Source: CAYXVF01 sp964468125 (lineage in GTDB: Bacteria > Myxococcota > XYA12-FULL-58-9 > CAYXVF01). Taken from it: a stretch of DNA of 24,968 nucleotides. Below, piece after piece: positions 16,730 through 22,704 of this stretch. A model generated the notes under the pieces. That model was not told the DNA's origin and did not search any database. It saw nothing but the letters and a program-made list of their open reading frames with translations. Position numbers and translations under genes: made by a program. Within the stretch, counting starts at the first letter, position 1. Each line of letters begins with the position of its first letter. The stretch lies in NCBI GenBank assembly GCA_964468125.1, contig CAYXVF010000093.1:1-24968 (forward strand). The letters run 5' to 3'.

Positions 16730-18370
16730 CTACAGCGGGGTGACGCCGGCGTAGGCGACACCGGTGAGATAGGCCATGTCACGGCTCCAGGTGACCAGGT
16801 CCGACCGCGAGAATTCGCGCAAGTGGCGGTGGCCACAGGCGCGCGCGAGCACTTGCATCAGCTCCACCGTCGCGTCGAAGTAGCGCTGGAGGCGACGCGC
16901 CGACATTTTGATCTCAAAGCGTCGACGAAGATCTTCGCGCATGGTCGCGATCCCGACCGGGCAGTTGTTCGTGTTGCAGGCTCGCATGCCCAGGCAGCCG
17001 ATCGCCTGAATCGCCGAGTTCGCGACGGCGATCGCGTCCGCTCCGAGCGCCAGGGCTTTCACGAAGTCGCTCTCCGTACGCAAGCCACCGGTGATGACCA
17101 ATGAGACCTCCGGTCGACGGCGATCGTCGAGGTGTTTACGCGCACGGGCTAGGGCAGCCATGGTCGGCACGGAGATATTGTCGCGAAAGATGAGAGGCGC
17201 CGCACCGGTCCCCCCGCCGCGTCCATCGAGAATGATGTAATCGACGCCGAGCTCGAGCGCCCAGTCGATGTCTTGCTCGATGTGTTGCGCGCTCATCTTC
17301 ACGCCGATCGGAATACCGCCATTCGTTTCCCGAACCTCGTCGGCTACTTGCTTGAAATCGTCGATCGACTTCAGGTCCGGAAAGGTCGACGGCGAAATGG
17401 CGGGCGTTCCGGGTTCTAGATTCCGGATCTCGGCGATGCGCCCCTTGACCTTGTGCCCAGGCAAGTGACCGCCGGTGCCGGTCTTGGCCCCCTGCCCCGC
17501 CTTGAAATGGAACGCCTGCACCTTTTTGACCTTGTCGAGCGACCACCCAAAACGGCCGGAGGCGAGCTCGTAGAAGTAGCGGCTGTTCTCCGCCTGCTCC
17601 TCCGGGAGCATTCCCCCTTCCCCGGAGCAGATACCGGTCCCGGCGAACTCAGCGCCGCGGGCGAGCGCGGTCTTGGCTTCTTCGCTCAGCGCTCCAAAGC
17701 TCATGTCGCTGACGAAAATCGGAATGCGAAGGGTCAAGGGCTTCTTTGCGCTCTTTCCGATCACGACATCCGTCCCGACCTCTTCGTCGTCGAGCAGCGG
17801 CCGTCGCGCGAGTTGGGCGGTGATGAGCTGAATATCCTCCCACTTGGGCAGGTCTTGCCGTGGGACTCCCATCGCCGCCACCCGACCATGGTGCCCGAGC
17901 TTCGAGAGCCCCTCAGTGGCGAGCTGTTTGATGTACGCGCGATGCGGTTCTTCCTCGGCACCGTGCACGTCTTCATAAAGCCCGAGATATTCGTCCCTCT
18001 GGTAGGGTTGAGGGTTTTCCTCGGCCCAAGCGGCGATCTCGCTTTCGTCGACGTAGACCGCGTCATCGTCCTCGGAAACCCAAGCGCTGAACTTCTGAAG
18101 TCGCTCGTCGTTGTTATACTCGCTGATACCGCTGTCGAAGCGATAGTCCCAGTCGTGCAGGCCGCAGATCAGGTTGTCTCCTTCAACCCGGCCATCGGCG
18201 AGCAGGGCGCCGCGATGGAGGCATCGCCCGTAGAGGACCGAGACCTCTTCGCCAAAACGGATGAGCACGACGTCGACGCCCGCCGCGAAGCCATAGGTGG
18301 GGGTTCGCTCTTTGAGCTCGCTCCAGGTGGCGATTTTGTGGGCGCGGTCGAAGTCGGTAACACTCGCCAT
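16730..18370 (-). CDS. Rieske domain fused to glutamate synthase-type FMN domain (GltB central/C-terminal)
   Basis: The start is the ATG at 18370 with AAGGGGAAGAG upstream, giving 546 aa; upstream in-frame codons to 18496 lack support. Residues ~10-110 form a Rieske-like domain: RCLHRG (Cys50, His52) and CGLHDWDY (Cys69, His72). From ~165 it is the FMN-binding glutamate synthase domain: SDMSFGALSEEAKTALARGA, SGEGGMLPEE, KAGQGAKTGTGGHLPGHKV, ILDGRGGGTGAAP and VANSAIQAIGCLGMRACNTNNCPVGIAT split across that region. The last carries the C-x5-C-x4-C ligands (Cys459, 465, 470) of the GltS [3Fe-4S] cluster. The glutamine amidotransferase domain and the C-terminal GXGXG domain of full-length GltB are absent, so ammonia must come from elsewhere or the reaction is different. 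It is the first gene of the three-gene operon. Confidence 0.92.
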   Translation of the reverse strand: MASVTDFDRAHKIATWSELKERTPTYGFAAGVDVVLIRFGEEVSVLYGRCLHRGALLADGRVEGDNLICGLHDWDYRFDSGISEYNNDERLQKFSAWVSEDDDAVYVDESEIAAWAEENPQPYQRDEYLGLYEDVHGAEEEPHRAYIKQLATEGLSKLGHHGRVAAMGVPRQDLPKWEDIQLITAQLARRPLLDDEEVGTDVVIGKSAKKPLTLRIPIFVSDMSFGALSEEAKTALARGAEFAGTGICSGEGGMLPEEQAENSRYFYELASGRFGWSLDKVKKVQAFHFKAGQGAKTGTGGHLPGHKVKGRIAEIRNLEPGTPAISPSTFPDLKSIDDFKQVADEVRETNGGIPIGVKMSAQHIEQDIDWALELGVDYIILDGRGGGTGAAPLIFRDNISVPTMAALARARKHLDDRRRPEVSLVITGGLRTESDFVKALALGADAIAVANSAIQAIGCLGMRACNTNNCPVGIATMREDLRRRFEIKMSARRLQRYFDATVELMQVLARACGHRHLREFSRSDLVTWSRDMAYLTGVAYAGVTPL

Positions 18371-18490
18371 TTTACTCTTCCCCTTCTGCTTCCGGCATCG
18401 GCTGCGGTACCGTGCCCCAACGGCCCTGTTCGTTTCAGAAATTTTTTGGGGAGATGGATGGTGGATTCCCCTCCCCCTTGCATGAAGACG

Positions 18491-18502
18491 CCGCACGTGC
18501 GG
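18491..18502. promoter_or_regulatory. Perfect 12-bp palindrome in divergent intergenic region
   Basis: CCGCACGTGCGG is a perfect palindrome 25 nt upstream of the cNMP-domain gene start, in the 157-nt region between it and the divergent Rieske-GltS gene. It is a plausible dimeric regulator site acting on one or both directions. It does not match the CRP consensus TGTGA-N6-TCACA. The evidence is symmetry and position only. Confidence 0.35.
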
Positions 18503-18527
18503 AAATCAGCTGCGATGAGGAAACAGC

Positions 18528-19064
18528 GTGTCTGACCCGACGATTCGAGAGATTCTGGCGAACAACTTTCTGTTTCGCGACCTCTCCCCGGAGGAGCTCA
18601 CCGAGCTGACGGAGCAAGTTTGGGTCGAAAACCACCCGGAGGGCGAGACCATCGTACGAGAGAACGCCCCCGCCGATGCGCTCTTTCTCCTCGTGAGCGG
18701 CGGCGTCAACGTCGTGAAGCAAAACGGGCAGTTCCTCGCCTACCTCGGCCCCGGAGGTTTCTTCGGCGAGATGGCGCTCTTCATCAAGGACAGTCAGAGG
18801 ACCGCCGATGTGGTCGCCGCCGAGCCGACGCGCTGCATCGTGCTGAGCAAGGAGTTCGTCGAGCGCTTTTGCCACGCCTTTCCTGAGACAGGCCTGAAGA
18901 TCTACCGCGCTATCATCGAATCGCTCGCCCAGCGTCTCCAGGCGACGAGCGCCGACCTCGCCATGCTGATGGAGGCGCAGGTCAAGAACCAGGAGCAAGT
19001 CGAGCACATCGTTGAGCGTGCCCGAGCCAAGCGAAAGGACGCGCGTGACCCGGACGGCGGCTAG
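18528..19064 (+). CDS. Cyclic nucleotide-binding domain protein (no HTH)
   Basis: A GTG start at 18528 with GAGGAAAC upstream gives 178 aa. Residues ~12-125 form a CRP/PKA-type cNMP-binding beta-roll: FLFRDLSPEEL, the gating LLVSGGVNVV, and the phosphate-binding cassette FGEMAL (Glu81) with QRTADV (Arg91, Thr92, Ala93). A long C-terminal helix (~125-175) rich in Glu/Lys/Arg looks like a dimerisation or coiled-coil extension. There is no helix-turn-helix, so it is probably not a transcription factor but a cAMP/c-di-GMP-responsive or structural adaptor protein. It overlaps the DUF547 gene by 20 nt and is divergent from the Rieske operon. Confidence 0.9.
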   Translation: MSDPTIREILANNFLFRDLSPEELTELTEQVWVENHPEGETIVRENAPADALFLLVSGGVNVVKQNGQFLAYLGPGGFFGEMALFIKDSQRTADVVAAEPTRCIVLSKEFVERFCHAFPETGLKIYRAIIESLAQRLQATSADLAMLMEAQVKNQEQVEHIVERARAKRKDARDPDGG

Positions 19065-19881
19065 TCTCGCGATCCTCTTGCTAGTCGCTGGGTGCACGGA
19101 AATCGTCAGCGCACTAGCACCACAGGCGCAAGCGATCGAGGATTGGGGCGCGCACGATCCGACGAGCGCCGCGTCCGTAGACCACACGGCCTTGAGCGCT
19201 TTCTTGGAGCGCTTCAGCCGAGTGGAAGACGGCATTCGGCGCGTCGACTACGGCGCTGCAGCGAAGGCGCGCGAACCGCTCGATCGCTACGTGGCGTCGC
19301 TCCTCACCCAGGATCCCCGCGCACTGAACCGCGAGGAGCAGCTCGCCTATTGGATCAATCTCTACAACGCGGAGACGATCCGCGTGGTCTTGGACCACTA
19401 CCCCGTGCAGTCGATCCAAGACATCGACCTCGAGGGCGGCGGACTCTTCGGCGGCCCCTGGGGAGCCCCGCGGCTGAACGTCGCTGACCGCCCGGTCACG
19501 CTGAACGACATCGAGCACGGGATTCTCCGCCCGCACTGGCAAGACCCGCGCATTCACTACGCCCTGAACTGCGCATCGCTCGGGTGCCCCAACGTCGCGG
19601 TGGAAGCCTATACCGCCGCGACAGCCGAGGCGCTCCTCGAAGCCCAGGCCCGGGAATTCGTCGGCCACCCCCGAGGTGTGCTCCTGAAGAGTGGCGAGGT
19701 CCGCCTCTCGAGCATCTACCAGTGGTACCGCAAGGATTTCGGCCAGGATGATGCGGAAGTGCTCGCACACGTGCGCACATACGCGAAGCCAGAGCTGCAG
19801 CGGGCGCTCTCCACCATCGAGTCGATCGACGGCTATGACTATGACTGGCGTTTGAACGCTCCTGGGATCGCCTACCCCTAG
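19045..19881 (+). CDS. DUF547 lipoprotein
   Basis: The GTG at 19045 is preferred: AAGGA lies ~7 nt upstream and the product begins VTRTAASLAILLLVAGC, a textbook lipoprotein signal (LVAGC). A TTG at 19012 is the alternative. The 278 aa contain the DUF547 core with LAYWINLYNAETIRVVLDHYPV split in two helices, GPWGAPRLNV, RIHYALNCASLGCPN and a C-terminal WYRKDFG. The HYALNCASLGCP segment is the family's conserved Cys-containing signature. DUF547 proteins are widespread and have no assigned activity; some are fused to transporters or glutaredoxins. Translationally coupled to the cNMP-domain gene (20-nt overlap). Confidence 0.9.
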   Translation: MTRTAASLAILLLVAGCTEIVSALAPQAQAIEDWGAHDPTSAASVDHTALSAFLERFSRVEDGIRRVDYGAAAKAREPLDRYVASLLTQDPRALNREEQLAYWINLYNAETIRVVLDHYPVQSIQDIDLEGGGLFGGPWGAPRLNVADRPVTLNDIEHGILRPHWQDPRIHYALNCASLGCPNVAVEAYTAATAEALLEAQAREFVGHPRGVLLKSGEVRLSSIYQWYRKDFGQDDAEVLAHVRTYAKPELQRALSTIESIDGYDYDWRLNAPGIAYP

Positions 19882-19924
19882 CACTAGCTGATTAGGTCGG
19901 GCCGAGCGGGTCGCGCAGATCGGG

Positions 19925-20611
19925 CTAGAGGTGCTGCGCGTTGTGCTCCCGGTGGGCGCGGCTCAGGTCGTCAACCTCGTCGCGGGTCAAGCACCCTTGC
20001 TCGACGAAGTAGGTCCCGATGCGGTTCTGGAATGAAAATTGAGTGGCAAGCAAAGATTTCAACTCGCGCGGCGAGAGAAAACCCAGACGCACCGCACACT
20101 CGCCAAATCGCTCGTGGCGTTCTCGTCCACGCTGTACGGACGCGATGGCGAACGTATCCATGACGCCGTGATCCTTTGCGATCTGGCCGAGCATCGGGCG
20201 TTGCCCCTTCTGCCAGGCGAGCGCGTCGACGAGCGCTGCCCAGGAGATCGAATGGGAGTAGTAGAGGAACTCGCCGAAGGGCAAGGCACGCTTGGGCACT
20301 CGGCCGCGCCAGTGGTGGCTCGGCTTGCGCGGACGGGCTCGGGGCGACGGCGAAGCGCTACTGCGGTCGTGACGCCCTCGCCGGGCTTCTCGGCGCAAGA
20401 GCTCGTAAGCCTCGTTCAAGGCTTTCAGCTCCCCCTCGAGCTCGCTCGGGGAGCGGCCGAGATAGCCTGCTCGGTCCGGATGCACCTCGAAGGCGCGGCG
20501 CCGGTGGGCGCGCTTGAGCTGCTCGAGCTCAACGGTCAACGCGGACGGGTCTCGCGGAGGCGCTCCCATCAGCCGTTCGTATGCTTCGAGCAATCGACCA
20601 CGCCGGTACAT
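19925..20611 (-). CDS. J-domain protein with C-terminal GspE/MshE N-terminal-like helices
   Basis: The protein is 228 aa. The N-terminal ~75 residues are a DnaJ-type J domain with the essential HPD (His44-Pro45-Asp46) in AFEVHPDRAG and the flanking ELKALNEAYELLRREA helix. A basic, Pro/Ser-rich linker (~80-108) follows. The C-terminal part (FGECAVRLGFLSPRELKSLLATQFS and GTYFVEQGCLTRDEVDDL) has the repeated '(x)LG.L...eL...L' pattern of MshEN/GspE N-terminal domains, some of which bind c-di-GMP; that match is tentative. A co-chaperone for a DnaK partner is likely. It begins 15 nt after the upstream metal-receptor gene with no clear ribosome binding site, suggesting coupling. Confidence 0.82.
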   Translation of the reverse strand: MYRRGRLLEAYERLMGAPPRDPSALTVELEQLKRAHRRRAFEVHPDRAGYLGRSPSELEGELKALNEAYELLRREARRGRHDRSSASPSPRARPRKPSHHWRGRVPKRALPFGEFLYYSHSISWAALVDALAWQKGQRPMLGQIAKDHGVMDTFAIASVQRGRERHERFGECAVRLGFLSPRELKSLLATQFSFQNRIGTYFVEQGCLTRDEVDDLSRAHREHNAQHL

Positions 20612-20626
20612 GGCCGCAGATTAGGC

Positions 20627-21412
20627 TCAGCCCGATCCTTCGCCAAAAAACCGGCGTAAATGTTCAGCGTATTCGGGGATCCGTCGCATTCGGCTCCCGT
20701 ACCAGCTGAACACCTCCCCATCGACGAATTGAATCGGGACCCCTGGCATTTCGCGGGCGAGCTCCTCTCGGTGCTTATCGCGAAAGGGAAAAGGCTCGCT
20801 CGACAGGAAGACACTGTCCGCCTGCAGCGCTCGCAGCCGTTCAGCGTCGAGGGTCGGGTAGCGCTCGTCTTCGAGGGCATTCTCGAAACCGCACGCACGC
20901 AGCACGCTATCGATGAACGTTCCCGCGCCCGCCGCCATCCAGGGGTCGCGCCAGATCAGATAGAGGACTCGCGCGTTCGGCAGCGGCGAAAGCGCCGCGA
21001 GGCCCCCGCGAATTTCTGCCACCATGGCAGCGCCCGCCTGCGCCTCACCGACGAGTTGCGCCACCCGCTCCAGCATGCGCAGCGCGCTGGGCACATCGAC
21101 GACGTCGGTGACGTACACCGGGAACTCCTGTGCGAGCGTTTCGACGATTTCACGCGTGTTTTCCTCGCGCTGGGCAAGAACCAGGTCCGGCTCGAGCGCA
21201 CGGACTCGCTCGAGATTCACGGTCTTGGTTCCACCGATTTTGCTCTTCCCCGCGACCGCGTCCGCAGGGTGCACACAGAACTTGGTCACTCCGACGACCC
21301 GCTCTCCCGCCCCAAGGTCGAAGAGAAGCTCCGTTTGCGATGGACACAAGGATACGATGCGCTGTGGAATGCCTTTCAGTGGCACCGACCGTCCGAGATC
21401 GTCTTCGATCAT
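20627..21412 (-). CDS. BtuF-like helical-backbone metal receptor without signal peptide
   Basis: This 261-aa protein has the two-lobed cobalamin/iron-siderophore binding fold: PQRIVSLCPSQTELLFDLGAGERVVGVT split at the N-lobe, KIGGTKTVNLERVRALEPDLVLA, a backbone helix around MLERVAQLVGEA, VLYLIWRDPWMAAGAGTF, and ADSVFLSSEPFPF. This is the periplasmic-binding-protein family of BtuF/FhuD. It begins MIEDDLGRSVPLKG with no signal peptide or lipobox, so as annotated it would stay cytoplasmic; an upstream alternative start was not evident. No ABC permease or ATPase gene lies beside it. It probably forms a transcription unit with the J-domain gene 15 nt downstream. Confidence 0.88.
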   Translation of the reverse strand: MIEDDLGRSVPLKGIPQRIVSLCPSQTELLFDLGAGERVVGVTKFCVHPADAVAGKSKIGGTKTVNLERVRALEPDLVLAQREENTREIVETLAQEFPVYVTDVVDVPSALRMLERVAQLVGEAQAGAAMVAEIRGGLAALSPLPNARVLYLIWRDPWMAAGAGTFIDSVLRACGFENALEDERYPTLDAERLRALQADSVFLSSEPFPFRDKHREELAREMPGVPIQFVDGEVFSWYGSRMRRIPEYAEHLRRFFGEGSG

Positions 21413-22059
21413 GAGTCTTCTATGCCAGGGGAGGCTCGCATCTCACAAGCCCGGACCTTCGCGGCTGCGCCTAAGGTGGCGGAGTCGAACCTGCTCCCCG
21501 CGCTCCCGTTCCTGAAGCGTCCGGGCGATGGCCGCCCGCTCACGGGTGAGGCTCGCGGCGACAGTTTGCTCCAAGGTGTTGACCTGACGGCTGGTGCGCT
21601 GACGCGCCCTTCCGAGGCGAATCATCAGCTGCTCGCGCGGCACGGCGCGCAGAACATGATCGGTCAATGTTTCCATCGCGCCGCATCGGTCGCGGCCGGT
21701 CCGGCGGCGCTGGCGGCGAGGCCCCGGGATTCTGTGTCCCGTCGGATCCGAGGCGGGTCGCGGTAGGTCCACGCATCGATCCCCCAGACCGAGAGAGGCT
21801 CACGCGGCCGCGCGCGTAGAGCGAATAGAGTTGGTCGACGCGCTCGAAGAGCGACGCGAGGTCCGCGCAAACCACCGGTCAGTAACACTCGCGTAAAGCG
21901 AATAACTCTCGTCCGAGCTCACCGCGGGGAACTGCCTCCAACATCGATCGCCTCCATTTCCTCGGGTTTCTGTGCACTCCCAGTCACGATGTCGTCCTGA
22001 CCGCCAGGATCCGCGACGGCGTGCTCTGCAGTACTGGCCTTTCTGGTCGTTTTGAGGCG
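21413..22059. other. Region without a convincing intact gene (decayed or junction zone)
   Basis: About 650 nt between the metal-receptor gene and the WD40-like ORF. On the - strand several short frames look protein-like in pieces, but none runs intact across it: VVCADLASLFERVDQLYSLYARGRV at ~21800-21875 (split by eye, after a stop), VWGIDAWTYRDPP around 21775, and the small ORF at 21443-21676. This suggests gene decay or frameshifts. GC falls towards the right. I see no RNA gene or repeat. Confidence 0.4.
21443..21676 (-). CDS. Possible small coiled-coil protein (uncertain ORF)
   Basis: This is a 77-aa ORF from ATG at 21676 (METLTDHVLRAVPREQL...). It is Arg/Glu/Gln-rich with heptad-like spacing, and its codons favour G/C in the third position. 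The same frame extends upstream to 21772 with a less natural composition. No ribosome binding site is apparent and no family is recognised. It may be a real small gene or a leftover piece of a broken one. Confidence 0.25.
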   Translation of the reverse strand: METLTDHVLRAVPREQLMIRLGRARQRTSRQVNTLEQTVAASLTRERAAIARTLQERERGEQVRLRHLRRSREGPGL

Positions 22060-22509
22060 ATGAAACTGAATGTCAAACACGCGTGGTCGGTTGAACTCGA
22101 CAGCCCCGGGTCTTCCTTTGCTCTCTCCGAGGACGGCACGATCGCGTTGGTGGGTGCGCACGATGGCACGATGTATTGGATTGATCTCGAAGCCCGAAGG
22201 ATCATCCGTCGCGACGCCCATCGATATGAACGAACACCGTGGGGTATCGCGCGTGTGGGGGCGAATTTTCTGACCGGTGCGAAAGACGGGCGAGTGGAAC
22301 TCCGAGGGCTCGACGGAGAAGTCCTTGGCAGCACCCGCGCTCCGTTCTCGATCTTCGATCTGACGCCGGCGGAATCCACTGTCGTGCTGGTCGGCGACGA
22401 AATAACGGGGGTCCTAGACTTAGAAACGTTCGAGTTGGAGCCGCAGCCCGCACCCGGTAGGCTGTTCCAGTCGGTGGACGCGGATCCCGCGGGAAAGAGC
22501 GTCGTGTGA
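22060..22509 (+). CDS. WD40/PQQ-like beta-propeller ORF, probably 3'-truncated
   Basis: ATG at 22060, preceded by TTTGAGGCG, encodes 149 aa of repeated blades: FALSEDGTIALVGAHDGTMYWIDLEARRII, with the next blades VGANFLTGAKDGRVELRGLDG and STVVLVGDEITGVLDLETF (each a 'G..DG.v...D' strand pattern). A complete propeller needs about 250-350 residues, so only three to four blades are present. The TGA at 22507 falls where the DNA changes to integrase-like sequence on the opposite strand. It may be the broken 5' part of a longer gene. In-frame TTG/CTG codons upstream to 22021 are possible starts but unlikely. Confidence 0.6.
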   Translation: MKLNVKHAWSVELDSPGSSFALSEDGTIALVGAHDGTMYWIDLEARRIIRRDAHRYERTPWGIARVGANFLTGAKDGRVELRGLDGEVLGSTRAPFSIFDLTPAESTVVLVGDEITGVLDLETFELEPQPAPGRLFQSVDADPAGKSVV

Positions 22510-22548
22510 GGAAACTGGCTTTTTCCAGTCCCAGGTGTTTTTGGCACT

Positions 22549-22686
22549 AACGGTAGACAACACCGCCGGACGAACGGGGGCGTCGGTCCGCTGGACCGGG
22601 ATCGTCAGGACACGTCGGGTCTGGTCGAGCGCCGAGGGGACCCGATACTCGAGAACGCGCATGAAGGATTTGATGGCCACGAGACG
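22549..22686 (-). pseudogene. Tyrosine recombinase (site-specific integrase) fragment
   Basis: The - strand frame reads RLVAIKSFMRVLEYRVPSA then LDQTRRVLTIPVQRTD and VLSTV. This is the core-binding to catalytic-domain boundary of XerC/D-like integrases found in mobile elements (family pattern 'RLaaIrsFfry...ePa.l...rrvLaIP.Kr...'). Only about 45 residues are preserved; the catalytic Arg...His-x-x-Arg...Tyr domain is missing, and the frame then runs into antisense of the WD40 ORF. It lies exactly at the change in base composition, so it marks an old integration or rearrangement point. Confidence 0.6.
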
Positions 22687-22704
22687 GGCGAAAGGATGGG
22701 CCGT

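Noticed and set aside
17453..18535. 360-codon + strand frame over the Rieske-GltS gene
   Set aside because: Shadow of the - strand gene, which has complete cluster-ligand and FMN motifs.
21474..21500. tRNA/tmRNA 3'-end-like sequence on the - strand (GCAGGTTCGACTCC)
   Set aside because: The loop matches a T-arm but the stem does not pair and no 5' acceptor half is present within tRNA length. Considered as an attachment-site remnant because of the nearby integrase, but unsupported.
20660..21766. 368-codon + strand frame
   Set aside because: Antisense to the BtuF-like gene and extends into the decayed zone; no recognisable domain and no ribosome binding site.
22515..22530. Short hairpin ACTGG-loop-CCAGT after the WD40 stop as terminator
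   Set aside because: Only 5 bp of stem with the T-run inside the loop, not after the stem.
22510..22704. Frame of the WD40 ORF stays open after its TGA into the cytochrome gene, suggesting one stop-interrupted gene
   Set aside because: The intervening 65 codons do not look like propeller or cytochrome, the cytochrome has its own signal peptide and ribosome binding site, and the opposite strand shows integrase similarity.
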